From assembly GCA_947464335.1 (NCBI GenBank), contig CANHWG010000028.1:1-32750 (forward strand): 32,750 nucleotides of DNA, written 5' to 3'. This DNA is from Flavobacteriaceae bacterium (GTDB lineage: Bacteria; Bacteroidota; Bacteroidia; Flavobacteriales; Flavobacteriaceae). Of the stretch, positions 1 through 8,310 are shown piece after piece (within the stretch, counting starts at the first letter, position 1; each line of letters opens with the position of its first letter). The notes under the pieces were generated by a model. The model searched no databases and was not told the origin of the DNA. It was given only the letters and a program-made list of their open reading frames with translations. The position numbers and the translations under genes are program-made.

Positions 1-770
1 AATTCCGTATTAGACAAACAGGAGGAGCAACATACTTCACAACAGCGATACTACCAAGTCGTTTTACACAACTATCGTTGTTTGGAACTGCCTTATCGTT
101 TGGAACGAATTACTCCATTTCTGTACAGTATTACAGTCCAATTGATGGAGTGTCTACAGCATCAGGATACGGATCGGAATGTCATATCACAACACCAGTA
201 TTCCCAACAACACAGTTGGTTCAAACGCTGTGTGGAAATAGTTATACATTGACACAACAATTGAACATTGTTCCTTATCCAGGTTTCCCTAGATATAGAG
301 TTAAGTTAGCACAGCCAGATCCACAGAATCCAGAAGGAGAGTTGGTAATTGCTACTAAAGAGGTAGATTATTCTTACTTTAAAATGAGTGATTTCCCTGA
401 GGCACAAATAGGACAAACCTATTTTGTTGAAGTAGCAATACAAATCAATGGTGTGTTTGGTGATTATGGAAATTCTTGTGAAATTAGTGTGGTAGCACCA
501 TCAGTACCAAAAGCGGTACTAGTACCGTTTAAAGCTACAGCGTATCCAAACCCATTTGCGGATAACTTTATGTTGGATGTTAAAACTACAAGTCAATCGA
601 TAGTAAACGTAAAAGTTTACGATATGGTCGGTAGAATAATTGAGCAAAGAGAATTGAGAACAAGTGATTTAGAAACTACATCTATAGGTAACAATTATCC
701 AAGTGGAGTTTACAACGTAGTTGTAGCACAAGAAGATAATGTTCAAACGGTTAGAGTGGTTAAAAGATAA
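1..770 (+). CDS. C-terminal part of a secreted T9SS cargo protein (5' truncated by window)
   Basis: The reading frame is open from the window edge (first full codon at base 3) to a TAA at 768-770. The ATG-less TTG at 78 is an internal leucine codon, not a start. The last ~80 residues form a classical type A sorting domain of the type IX secretion system: a YPNPF motif, then short beta strands (VNVKVYDMVGRII), a PSGVYNVVV strand and a basic VKR end. This domain is recognised by the Bacteroidota outer-membrane T9SS and is normally removed or replaced by lipid attachment during export. The upstream part has beta-rich, fibronectin-like segments with paired cysteines (residues CHIT and CGNSY) but no catalytic motif I recognise, so the function is unknown. 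A strong terminator follows, so the gene is probably transcriptionally separate from the polysaccharide genes. Confidence 0.9.
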   Translation, partial: FRIRQTGGATYFTTAILPSRFTQLSLFGTALSFGTNYSISVQYYSPIDGVSTASGYGSECHITTPVFPTTQLVQTLCGNSYTLTQQLNIVPYPGFPRYRVKLAQPDPQNPEGELVIATKEVDYSYFKMSDFPEAQIGQTYFVEVAIQINGVFGDYGNSCEISVVAPSVPKAVLVPFKATAYPNPFADNFMLDVKTTSQSIVNVKVYDMVGRIIEQRELRTSDLETTSIGNNYPSGVYNVVVAQEDNVQTVRVVKR

Positions 771-795
771 CTTTTAATTTCATAATTGAGATATT

Positions 796-827
796 AAAAC
801 CGCTTCGGAAACGAAGCGGTTTTTTTT
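796..827 (+). terminator. Rho-independent terminator after the T9SS cargo gene
   Basis: A perfect 12-bp stem (796-807 pairing with 812-823) has a GAAA tetraloop (808-811), is GC-rich in its upper part and is followed by a T run to 827. It sits 26 bases after the stop codon and insulates the cargo gene from the regulator gene downstream. Confidence 0.93.
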
Positions 828-860
828 GTATATATGTACTTCACTTTAACGTGCTTTTAT

Positions 861-868
861 TACTTTTG
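861..868 (+). promoter_or_regulatory. Bacteroidota-type -7 promoter element upstream of the antiterminator gene
   Basis: TACTTTTG matches the Bacteroidota -7 consensus TAnnTTTG exactly. Transcription would begin around 873-876, about 25 bases before the ATG at 899. A clear -33 TTTG at the usual spacing is not visible, so the call rests on the -7 element and its position between a terminator and a gene start. Confidence 0.55.
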
Positions 869-898
869 AAACCAATAGGAATAACTAAATTTACAATT

Positions 899-1357
899 AT
901 GCCATGGTTTGCATTATATACAGAGTCGAGGCAAGAAAAAAAGGTAACTGCCCGTTTAGTTCAGCTAGGAGTAGAGGTTTATTGCCCTATGGTTATTCAA
1001 GAAAGACAATGGTCTGACAGAAAAAAAAAGGTAGAAGTTCCTTTATTGCCATCCTATGTCTTCGTTAAACTTGAATTTCATGATAGAGAGTTTGTCTTTC
1101 AAGTATCTGGAATTGTACGTTATTTGTATTGGCTTGGCAAGCCAGCTATTGTTAAGGATTCAGAAATAGAAGTGATGCAAAAATGGTTGCAAGAGAAAGT
1201 TGTTTCATTTGAAGTGTCAGGTATACAACCTGGTTCAGAATACGAAATTCCTTCAGGACCATTTATTGGACAAATAGGAAAAGTAGATAAAGTAGATAAA
1301 AATCAGCTAGTTCTTATACTAAAAGAATTAGGTGTTAGAATTATATTACATAAATAA
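899..1357 (+). CDS. NusG/UpxY-like transcription antitermination protein
   Basis: This 152-residue protein begins MPWFALYTESRQEKK, the typical start of the NusG N-terminal (NGN) domain in locus-specific antiterminators such as Bacteroides UpxY and RfaH. The NGN domain covers roughly residues 1-95 (CPMVIQERQW, PLLPSYVFVKL). A KOW-like segment follows near residues 115-150 (SGPFIGQIGKV...). Family members bind RNA polymerase and let it read through long polysaccharide operons. The frame stays open upstream to a GTG at 851, but that codon lies upstream of the -7 element at 861, so the ATG at 899 is the better start. Position at the head of the locus supports control of the genes downstream. Class is well supported; the target operon is inferred. 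Confidence 0.88.
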   Translation: MPWFALYTESRQEKKVTARLVQLGVEVYCPMVIQERQWSDRKKKVEVPLLPSYVFVKLEFHDREFVFQVSGIVRYLYWLGKPAIVKDSEIEVMQKWLQEKVVSFEVSGIQPGSEYEIPSGPFIGQIGKVDKVDKNQLVLILKELGVRIILHK

Positions 1358-1362
1358 ACTAT

Positions 1363-1396
1363 TTCTGTAAGTTTTTTACAGAATTTCTTTTTCTAA
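1363..1396 (+). terminator. Probable terminator after the antiterminator gene
   Basis: An 8-bp inverted repeat (TTCTGTAA at 1363-1370, TTACAGAA at 1376-1383) with a 5-base loop begins 5 bases after the stop codon and is followed by a T-rich tract. The stem is AT-rich, so termination may be partial. Confidence 0.5.
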
Positions 1397-1437
1397 TTAT
1401 TTATTATTTTATTTTTTTTACATTTTTAAGAAGTAAT

Positions 1438-1454
1438 GAGTACATTTGTTACTC
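1438..1454 (+). promoter_or_regulatory. -7 promoter element with overlapping inverted repeat upstream of the wHTH regulator
   Basis: TACATTTG at 1441-1448 matches the TAnnTTTG -7 consensus and sits 19 bases before the ATG at 1468. The same bases lie inside a short inverted repeat, GAGTA (1438-1442) with TACTC (1450-1454). A winged-helix regulator is encoded directly downstream, so the repeat could be an autoregulatory operator. That is an inference from position only; a 5-bp arm is short. Confidence 0.45.
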
Positions 1455-1467
1455 GGAAATTTTACGA

Positions 1468-2001
1468 ATGCTAGAAAATTTAATTACTTCGAAAACCCGT
1501 TTACGTCTCCTCGTTAAGTTTTTTATAAACGTAGCAAACGAGGGTTATCTTCGTGGTTTGGCGAGTGAAATGCAAGAATCTACTAATGCCATTCGAAAAG
1601 AGCTCAACAATCTTACGGATGCTGGTTATTTGACTAGAAATGAAGATAACCAAAAAATTACGTATAAAGCCAACCAAAACAATCCTTTTTTTATTTTATT
1701 ACAACAAATTGTCCGCAAGTATGTTGGTCTAGACACCATTATTGAAATGGTATTGGATCGGATGGGACCAGTTAAACGTGTATTTATCATAGGAGATTAT
1801 GTTAAGGGAATAGATAGCGGTAGGATTGAAGTGGTTATAGAAGGTTCTAATTTAAACGAAGACTACATTCAAAAATTATCAAATAAAATTGAGTTAGAGA
1901 TTCAAAAAAAAGTTATTTTTTATCTCACCAATCAACATGACAACAGTGGTTTGTTGGTTTTTGAACAAGAATTAATTGACGATAAAGTTCCGATACTTTA
2001 A
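1468..2001 (+). CDS. Winged-helix (ArsR/MarR-like) regulator with nucleotidyltransferase-like C-terminal domain
   Basis: The 177-residue protein has an N-terminal winged-helix domain at about residues 1-70: a helix-turn-helix segment around GYLRGLASEMQESTNAIRKELNNL and a wing around GYLTRNEDNQKITYKAN. Residues ~85-177 resemble a minimal nucleotidyltransferase fold (VKRVFIIGDYVKGIDSGRIEVVIEG), but instead of the usual GSxARG-DxD the sequence reads GDYVKGIDSGRIEVV, so catalysis is doubtful and the domain may be a sensor. Proteins of this layout commonly sit at the start of polysaccharide loci in Flavobacteriia; I rely on recall of that pattern, not a search. It has its own -7 element and a possible operator. 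DNA binding is well supported; ligand and targets are unknown. Confidence 0.75.
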   Translation: MLENLITSKTRLRLLVKFFINVANEGYLRGLASEMQESTNAIRKELNNLTDAGYLTRNEDNQKITYKANQNNPFFILLQQIVRKYVGLDTIIEMVLDRMGPVKRVFIIGDYVKGIDSGRIEVVIEGSNLNEDYIQKLSNKIELEIQKKVIFYLTNQHDNSGLLVFEQELIDDKVPIL

Positions 2002-2237
2002 AGTCAATTTTAATACTATTTATAACGCTTTGTTAGTTTACTTATGTGACTGACCAAGCGAAGCCGTTTAAAAAAGTAACGATTATGTATTATTTACAGT
2101 TATATAAATCAATACTTATTCAAATTTTCAAGATTCAAGACTCAAGAGATGTTTTTACTTATATTCAATGGCCAAATAGCTTGGGAAGTTTTCAGGATAT
2201 ATGCAATAGTTTGAAGATTCAATATAGTTAATATAGA
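2002..2237. other. Intergenic region before the first sugar gene
   Basis: This 236-base stretch is AT-rich. I find no exact TAnnTTTG element, no strong hairpin and no convincing gene. A 61-codon GTG-initiated frame at 2046-2231 has no recognisable features. The region may carry the leader RNA on which the antiterminator acts, but no motif shows it. Confidence 0.4.
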
Positions 2238-3341
2238 ATGATTAAATTCTTAGATCTCCAGAAAATTAATTCTGAATACTCATCTGAACTTAAGCAAGTT
2301 GCAGCTGAAGTTATCGATTCGGGCCTGTTTTTAATGGGGGAAAAATTATCGAGTTTTGAGAGTGAATTAGCAAAATATATAGGTAGCAAAAATGCCATTG
2401 GCGTTGCAAATGGTTTAGATGCTTTACGACTTATTTTCAAAGCCTATATTGAAATGGGATGTATGAATGAAGGAGATGAAGTTATAGTACCAGCCAATAC
2501 TTATATCGCTTCAATTCTTTCAATAACTGATAACAGACTTAATCCCATTTTGGTCGAGCCAACAGTTTCGAGTTTTAATTTAGATTTCAACCGAATTGAG
2601 AGTTATATTACTTCAAGAACCAAAGCAATAATGGTTGTGCATTTGTATGGTCAGGTTTGCTGGAATGAGTCATTGATTAAACTTGCAAAAAAGCATAATC
2701 TTAAAATAATCGAAGATAACGCACAAGCAATAGGTGCGGAGTGGAATGGTATCAAGACGGGAAACTTAGGAGATGCTGCTGCATATAGTTTTTACCCAGG
2801 AAAAATTTTAGGCGCTTTAGGAGATGCAGGAGCTGTCACTACCAATGATACTAGCTTAGCAGATTTGATAAGAGCTTTAGGGAATTATGGTAGCAAAAAA
2901 AAATATGTGAATGAATTTCAAGGATTAAACAGTAGATTGAGTGAGTTGCAAGCTGCTTTTTTGTCTGTAAAGCTAAAATATCTAGATACCGAAATTAAAC
3001 AGCGTCAAGCGATAGCGACTTACTATTTAGAACATATTAAAAACGACTCCATAATTTTACCAAAAATAACAAATCCAAAAGCGCATGTTTGGCACTTGTT
3101 TGTTATTCGAACCACCAATCGTGAAGCGCTACAAGATTATTTACTTGCTAATGGAATTCAAACCTTGATTCATTATCCAATTCCTCCTCATCGTCAGAAG
3201 TGTTATGAAGTTTTTAATGAATTGGATTTGCCATTAACAGAATTAATTCATAAGCAGGTTTTAAGTTTGCCAATAAGTTCTGTAATGACCATAGAAGAAG
3301 TACAAACAGTATGTGGAGTATTGAATAATTTTAGAGTTTAA
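2238..3341 (+). CDS. DegT/DnrJ/EryC1/StrS sugar aminotransferase, FdtB/QdtB-like
   Basis: This 367-residue PLP enzyme belongs to the sugar aminotransferase family (aspartate aminotransferase fold). The PLP lysine is K189 in [21 protein letters not shown]. That motif is the form I associate with FdtB/QdtB, which aminate dTDP-3-keto-6-deoxyhexoses at C3, rather than with WbpE, whose motif is SFFPSKPLG. Other family marks are [12 protein letters not shown] (~57-67), PANTYIAS (85-92), EDNAQAIGA (159-167) and a C-terminal HYPIPPHRQ. The usual partners (RmlA/RmlB, FdtA isomerase, FdtC acetyltransferase) are absent from the window. It could therefore serve a dTDP sugar made from genes elsewhere, or supply the missing 3-amination step for the ManNAc3NAcA-type branch encoded at 23.4-26.0 kb. 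Family is certain; substrate is open. Confidence 0.9.
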   Translation: MIKFLDLQKINSEYSSELKQVAAEVIDSGLFLMGEKLSSFESELAKYIGSKNAIGVANGLDALRLIFKAYIEMGCMNEGDEVIVPANTYIASILSITDNRLNPILVEPTVSSFNLDFNRIESYITSRTKAIMVVHLYGQVCWNESLIKLAKKHNLKIIEDNAQAIGAEWNGIKTGNLGDAAAYSFYPGKILGALGDAGAVTTNDTSLADLIRALGNYGSKKKYVNEFQGLNSRLSELQAAFLSVKLKYLDTEIKQRQAIATYYLEHIKNDSIILPKITNPKAHVWHLFVIRTTNREALQDYLLANGIQTLIHYPIPPHRQKCYEVFNELDLPLTELIHKQVLSLPISSVMTIEEVQTVCGVLNNFRV

Positions 3342-3359
3342 TGATAAAAATCATTTTTT
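3340..3359 (+). terminator. Weak terminator-like hairpin after the aminotransferase gene
   Basis: AATGAT (3340-3345) pairs with ATCATT (3350-3355) around an AAAA loop and is followed by four T residues. The stem overlaps the stop codon and is only 6 bp and AT-rich, so at most it attenuates transcription. Confidence 0.3.
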
Positions 3360-3474
3360 GGGGATGTTAATTACTTTTTTCTATTTAGAAATTTTATACT
3401 CTAAGATTTTTCTTTTTAGTAAAATAATTATTGAGTTAAATTAAATAATATAGTTCCTTTTTAAATTATAATCA

Positions 3475-5274
3475 TTGAAAAAGTATTTGAAAAATTTTAT
3501 TAAAAAAAACTTAGAGAGTTTTCTTTACTTTTATAGTTATTTGGGTTACCGTGTATTTTTCTTTACCTTTTTTAGTTTGTGTATTGGATTCTTAGACGGA
3601 TTAGGATTAACTATGTTTTTACCGTTATTGCAAATGGTAGCCTCTTCAGATGCCAATCCTTCAACTAGTTTGGGTAGATTGTCATTTGTAGTTGAAGCTA
3701 TGCAGGCTGTAGGTTTGGGTTTTAATTTGACGACAGTTTTGCTTGTGATGTCTTCTTTTTTTGTTTTAAAAGGATTTGCTGTTTTTGCTCAAAGTAGGTA
3801 TGGTGTAAGTGTTTTACAGTATTTTATTACTACCATTCGAAAGAATAATATACAGCGATTAAATGAAGTAAATTTTAAATATTTTATTAAATCAGATATA
3901 GGACAAATTCAAAATACACTCACCAATGAGACAGAACGTATAGCTATGGCTTATTCTTCTTATTTTCGTGCATTTCAAGAGTTTGTGATGGTTGTTGTTT
4001 ATTTAGGATTTGCTTTTTTTGTAGATGCTAAATTCGCTATTATGGTTGGAATTGGAGGTGTTTTAACCAATTTATTCTTTAAAGCAATTAATAATAAAAC
4101 AAAAATGGCTTCTCATGCTTTGACTTCAAAGAACAATGAGTTGCAAGGGTTGCTCATTCAACATGTTGCTCATTATAAATACCTAAAGGCTACAGGTTGG
4201 CTAAAAGATTTTAGTGCCAAGTTGAGTGTTAAAATAGATGAACTTCAATCAGTTGGGAGACAGATAGGCACCTTATCTGCTATAGTAACGGGAGCCAGAG
4301 AGCCACTTATTATTATTGTTGTATCCTCTGTGATATTTATTCAAGTAAACCTTTTGGATTCTCCACTGGGTCCAATACTAATTAGTTTACTATTTTTTTA
4401 TAGGGCTTTGACTTCAGTTGTGGCTACTCAAACAGCATGGAATTATTTTTTAGAGCGATCAGGTGCTATGTCAAATTTAAAATCTTTTGAAAGAGTTTTG
4501 GATTTGAATAAACAAAGTGGTATGAATACAAATCCTTTGACATTTTCACATTCTATAACCTTAAAAGAGATTACTGTACAAATTGACGCAACCAAAATTT
4601 TGTCAGATATTAACTTGACTATCAAAAAAAATACAACTGTTGCCTTTGTTGGAGAAAGTGGTAGCGGGAAAACTACTCTTCTAAATGTGTTTTCAGGTTT
4701 GCTAGAACTATCACAGGGGCAAATAATTTTGGACGATATTACCGTTTCTTCTCTTCAGAATAATTCATACCAAAAAAAAATAGGATACATTACACAAGAG
4801 GCAGTCATCTTTAATGATACCTTATTTAATAATGTTACTTTGTGGGCTCCAAAAAATGAAAAAACAGTATCCCAATTTTATAAAGCTATTCAAGATGCTT
4901 CATTAGATGATTTTGTATCCTCTTTAAGTGAGAAAGAATCTATTCTACTGGGAAATAATGGGGTAAATTTAAGCGGTGGTCAACGTCAAAGAGTTTCTAT
5001 CGCTCGAGAATTGTTTAAACAACCAGAGTTATTACTCTTAGACGAGGCAACCTCTGCCTTAGATTCGGAAACAGAATTGGCTATAAAAAAGAGTATTGAT
5101 TACTTAAAGGGAAAATTAACAATATTAACAGTAGCTCATCGCTTGTCCACCATTAAAGAATCGGATACAGTTGTTTTTCTTAAAGCTGGAAAGATACAAA
5201 ATGTTGGAACTTTTGAAGAACTTATAACTAAGGAGCCAGAATTTAAACGAATGGTTCAATTACAAGAATTATAA
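3475..5274 (+). CDS. ABC exporter (fused TMD-NBD), candidate lipid-linked oligosaccharide flippase
   Basis: This 599-residue half-transporter has a membrane domain (residues ~20-325, about six hydrophobic helices) followed by an ATPase domain (~360-599). Visible motifs are Walker A GESGSGKTT (393-401), signature LSGGQ (499-503), Walker B LLLLDEATSAL and H-loop histidine H555. The architecture matches MsbA/PglK exporters that flip undecaprenyl-linked oligosaccharides or lipids. No Wzx-type flippase occurs in the window, so this is the best candidate for moving the repeat unit across the inner membrane. The start is a TTG at 3475: the next ATG in frame would remove the first membrane helix, and TTG gives a basic KKYLKNFIKKN N-terminus typical of the family. 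Three bases separate it from pseB. Family certain; the cargo is inferred. Confidence 0.9.
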   Translation: MKKYLKNFIKKNLESFLYFYSYLGYRVFFFTFFSLCIGFLDGLGLTMFLPLLQMVASSDANPSTSLGRLSFVVEAMQAVGLGFNLTTVLLVMSSFFVLKGFAVFAQSRYGVSVLQYFITTIRKNNIQRLNEVNFKYFIKSDIGQIQNTLTNETERIAMAYSSYFRAFQEFVMVVVYLGFAFFVDAKFAIMVGIGGVLTNLFFKAINNKTKMASHALTSKNNELQGLLIQHVAHYKYLKATGWLKDFSAKLSVKIDELQSVGRQIGTLSAIVTGAREPLIIIVVSSVIFIQVNLLDSPLGPILISLLFFYRALTSVVATQTAWNYFLERSGAMSNLKSFERVLDLNKQSGMNTNPLTFSHSITLKEITVQIDATKILSDINLTIKKNTTVAFVGESGSGKTTLLNVFSGLLELSQGQIILDDITVSSLQNNSYQKKIGYITQEAVIFNDTLFNNVTLWAPKNEKTVSQFYKAIQDASLDDFVSSLSEKESILLGNNGVNLSGGQRQRVSIARELFKQPELLLLDEATSALDSETELAIKKSIDYLKGKLTILTVAHRLSTIKESDTVVFLKAGKIQNVGTFEELITKEPEFKRMVQLQEL

Positions 5275-5276
5275 TT

Positions 5277-6290
5277 ATGGATTTAACGAACAAAGCAATT
5301 TTAATTACCGGAGGAACAGGTTCTCTCGGAAAAGCATTAACACAACATCTATTAACAACAAATCCCGGTATCAAACGTCTTGTTATCTTTTCGAGAGATG
5401 AACAAAAGCAGTTTGAAATGGCTCAAGAGTACCCTTCTCATCTCTTTCCTCAAATCCGTTTTTTTATAGGAGATGTTAGAGATTTTGACCGACTCAAGAG
5501 AGCTTTAAAAGGAATTGATTATGTCATTCACGCCGCCGCAATGAAACATGTGCCCATAGCAGAATACAATCCTATGGAGTGTATTAAGACCAATATTATG
5601 GGTGCAGAAAATGTAATTAACGCCTGTTTGGAAACAAGTGTTGAACGTGTTGTTGCTTTGTCAACCGATAAAGCAGCCGCTCCGATAAACTTATATGGCG
5701 CTACCAAATTAGCTTCTGATAAATTATTTGTCGCAGCAAATAATATTAAAGGTTGGAATCCGATTATTTTTTCAGTAGTTCGTTATGGAAATGTAATGGG
5801 CTCTAATGGTTCGGTTATTCCATTTTTTCTTAAAAAAAGAAAAGAAGGTGTTTTGCCAATTACTGAACCTGAAATGACTCGATTTAATATCTCATTACAG
5901 GGAGGTGTAGATATGGTTTTACATGCTTTAGAACATGCTTGGGGTGGAGAAATATTTGTGCCAAAAATTCCATCTTATCGTATTTTAGATGTAGCAGAAG
6001 CTATTGGTCCGGATTGTGAAAAACCGGTAATAGGAATTCGTCCTGGAGAAAAGATTCACGAAGAAATGATCACTGAGTCTGACTCCTTTTATACTTGGGA
6101 TTTAGGTAAATATTATACAATAGTTCCTTCGCTTTTGAAATGGAAGTTAGATGATTTTGTTTCACATTTTAATGCGGTTAAGGTTCCCTACGGATTTAAG
6201 TATAATTCGGGTGAAAATACCGATTGGGAAACAGTAGAAACACTGCGTTCTTTAATAACTGAGCATGTTGATTCAACTTTTAAATTGTAA
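5277..6290 (+). CDS. pseB: UDP-N-acetylglucosamine 4,6-dehydratase (5-inverting), PseB
   Basis: The first enzyme of pseudaminic acid synthesis converts UDP-GlcNAc to UDP-2-acetamido-2,6-dideoxy-beta-L-arabino-hexos-4-ulose. The 337-residue soluble extended SDR has a GGTGSLG nucleotide motif (12-18), HAAAMKHVP (85-93), and catalytic D131, K132 and Y140 with K144 in STDKAAAPINLYGATK. These line up within one residue of the catalytic positions known for the Helicobacter enzyme FlaA1. It lacks the membrane helices of WbpM-type dehydratases and has normal PseB length. It precedes pseC by three bases, the standard order in pse loci. The product could also feed related L-sugars, but the pseC partner makes pseudaminate or a relative most likely. 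Confidence 0.95.
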   Translation: MDLTNKAILITGGTGSLGKALTQHLLTTNPGIKRLVIFSRDEQKQFEMAQEYPSHLFPQIRFFIGDVRDFDRLKRALKGIDYVIHAAAMKHVPIAEYNPMECIKTNIMGAENVINACLETSVERVVALSTDKAAAPINLYGATKLASDKLFVAANNIKGWNPIIFSVVRYGNVMGSNGSVIPFFLKKRKEGVLPITEPEMTRFNISLQGGVDMVLHALEHAWGGEIFVPKIPSYRILDVAEAIGPDCEKPVIGIRPGEKIHEEMITESDSFYTWDLGKYYTIVPSLLKWKLDDFVSHFNAVKVPYGFKYNSGENTDWETVETLRSLITEHVDSTFKL

Positions 6291-6293
6291 ATA

Positions 6294-7478
6294 ATGATCA
6301 ATATACCATACGGTCGTCAAAACATTACAGACGAAGACATTCAGGTAGTAATTGAAACCCTTCAATCTGATTATTTAACTCAAGGGCCAAAAATACATGA
6401 ATTTGAGGTCGATTTTGCCAAATATGTTGGTGCCAAATATGCAGTAGCAGTGGCAAACGGAACCGCAGCATTACATCTTAATGCACTAGCACTCGGAGTA
6501 AAACCCGGAGATAAAGTCATTACAACACCAATTACATTCGCTGCCAGTGCTAATTGCATTCGCTATTGTGGAGGAGAAGTAGTTTTTGCTGATATTGATC
6601 CTGAAACATATTTGTTAGATATTAAAGCTGTTCGTCAATTACTAGAGGCTTCACCAAAAGGGACCTATCATGGAATTGTTCCAGTAGATTTTGCGGGAAG
6701 AGCAGTTGATTTGGAAGCTTTCCGAAAATTGGCCGATGAGTATGGTTTGTGGATAATTCAAGATTCTTGTCATTCACCCGGAGGTTATTTTATGGATAGC
6801 TCGGGCACAAAACAGCATTGTGGTAATGGTAATTTTGCTGATTTAGCTATTTTTTCTTTTCATCCTGTTAAACACATTGCTTGTGGAGAAGGTGGTATGA
6901 TCACCACCAATGATAAAGAGTTGTATGATAAATTAATGATGTTGCGTACCCATGGAATTACCAAGAATGAGTCTAAGTATACCAACTCTATAACCTTTGC
7001 AGGTGGTATAGATACTTACCCATTATGGTATATGGAAATGCAAGACCTAGGATATAATTACAGAATTACCGATTTTCAAGCTGCCTTGGGATTAAGTCAA
7101 TTGCAAAGAGCAGACGAAGGTATCAGCAAAAGAAAAAAGATTGCCAAAAACTATGAAGAAGCTTTCAATGGAAAGACATTTATTAAAAGTCAATCTGGAG
7201 TAATTGATGGTCATGCCTATCACTTATATATCCTTGAAGTAGAAGATAGGTTGGGTCTTTATAATTATTTAAGAACTCAAAATATTTTTGCACAGATACA
7301 TTATATTCCTTGTCACTTGATGCCATATTATAGACAATTTGGCTGGAAAGAAGGCGATATGCCAAATGCAGAAACTTATTATAAACATTGTATAAGTTTA
7401 CCAATGTATCCAACTTTGACTGATGAACAACAAGATTTTGTAATCAAATCAGTTCTCAATTATTATGGAGCTTTATAA
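6294..7478 (+). CDS. pseC: UDP-4-amino-4,6-dideoxy-N-acetyl-beta-L-altrosamine transaminase, PseC
   Basis: The second enzyme of the pathway aminates the 4-keto product of PseB with PLP and glutamate. The 394-residue protein starts IPYGRQNITDEDI, a typical PseC opening. PLP lysine K193 lies in SFHPVKHIACGEGG, with the HPVKHI variant that marks PseC/SpsC against other DegT family members. Further marks are VANGTAALHLNALALG (53-68), ITFAASANC (80-88) and QDSCHSPG (156-163). Gene order pseB-pseC and a 14-base overlap with the following aldo/keto reductase gene show tight coupling. Function is well supported by sequence and context. Confidence 0.95.
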   Translation: MINIPYGRQNITDEDIQVVIETLQSDYLTQGPKIHEFEVDFAKYVGAKYAVAVANGTAALHLNALALGVKPGDKVITTPITFAASANCIRYCGGEVVFADIDPETYLLDIKAVRQLLEASPKGTYHGIVPVDFAGRAVDLEAFRKLADEYGLWIIQDSCHSPGGYFMDSSGTKQHCGNGNFADLAIFSFHPVKHIACGEGGMITTNDKELYDKLMMLRTHGITKNESKYTNSITFAGGIDTYPLWYMEMQDLGYNYRITDFQAALGLSQLQRADEGISKRKKIAKNYEEAFNGKTFIKSQSGVIDGHAYHLYILEVEDRLGLYNYLRTQNIFAQIHYIPCHLMPYYRQFGWKEGDMPNAETYYKHCISLPMYPTLTDEQQDFVIKSVLNYYGAL

Positions 7479-8310
7479 AAAAATAGGTATTGGTACTGTT
7501 CAATTTGGTTTGAATTATGGTATTTCAAACACATTGGGTAAAACCAATTCTGAAGAGGTGACCAATATTTTATCCTATTGTAAAACTACTGGAATAAAAA
7601 TTTTAGATACCGCTTATGGTTATGGCGACAGCGAAAAAGTTCTTGGTCAAAATGTCCTTAAGGAGTTTAAAATCATTTCAAAATTTTTATCACCTAAGGA
7701 TACGATCAGTATTACAGAACAATTTAAGATATCTACTGAGAGATTAAAAACAAATAAACTTTACGGTTATTTAGCCCATCGCCCAATGGATGTATATGAA
7801 AATCCAAGTCAATGGGAAGAAATCGAAAATATGAAAGCTAAAGGATTTGTCGAAAAAATAGGTTTTTCATTCAATACTCCCGAGGAAATAGATTTGGTAC
7901 TAGAATCAGCAATGATTCCCGATTTAGTTCAGGTACCTTTTAATTTCTTCGATAACAGATTTGAAGAAAAATTAATTTTTTTAAAAGAAAATTACAATTG
8001 TGAAATTCACACACGCTCTGTTTTTTTGCAAGGACTTTTTTTTACTAATCCTGATAAATTGCCCGATTTTTTCAATCCGATAAAAGCACTTCTTAAAGAT
8101 TTTAAAGAAACTCATGCTAATCTAACAGGTTCTTTATTGAAATATGCCCTTTCAAAACCATTTATCGATTGTGTGATTATAGGTGTAAATAATTTAAAAC
8201 AATTAGAGGAAAATATAAATAGTTTGGATGAATCTGTAATTCCACAAAGGAATATTGAAACGATAATTCCTAATGGAATACTTATTCCTTCCCATTGGCC
8301 ACAATCATGA
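7465..8310 (+). CDS. Aldo/keto reductase family protein
   Basis: This 281-residue TIM-barrel NAD(P)H-dependent oxidoreductase has the AKR catalytic set: Asp and Tyr in LDTAYGYGDSE (~47-57), Lys in IISKFLSP and His in GYLAHRP. The C-terminal cofactor loop is IIGVNNLKQLEEN. The ATG lies 14 bases inside pseC, so the two are translationally coupled, and its stop overlaps the next start in ATGA. Homologous AKRs occur in nonulosonic acid loci of many bacteria next to Gfo/Idh/MocA proteins and an SpsF/NeuB pair; their substrate is, as far as I know, not established. Reduction or oxidation of a nonulosonate precursor is an inference from context. Confidence 0.85.
   Translation: MELYKKIGIGTVQFGLNYGISNTLGKTNSEEVTNILSYCKTTGIKILDTAYGYGDSEKVLGQNVLKEFKIISKFLSPKDTISITEQFKISTERLKTNKLYGYLAHRPMDVYENPSQWEEIENMKAKGFVEKIGFSFNTPEEIDLVLESAMIPDLVQVPFNFFDNRFEEKLIFLKENYNCEIHTRSVFLQGLFFTNPDKLPDFFNPIKALLKDFKETHANLTGSLLKYALSKPFIDCVIIGVNNLKQLEENINSLDESVIPQRNIETIIPNGILIPSHWPQS

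Noticed and set aside
78..80. TTG as the start of the first gene
   Set aside because: The frame is open further upstream to the window edge and this is an internal leucine codon of a truncated gene.
851..898. Upstream GTG start for the antiterminator adding 16 residues
   Set aside because: The GTG precedes the -7 element at 861-868, and the MPWFALYT start at 899 matches the NGN domain.
2046..2231. 61-codon GTG-started frame between the regulator and the aminotransferase
   Set aside because: No recognisable motif, no plausible initiation context, and it fills an intergenic region likely to hold leader sequence.
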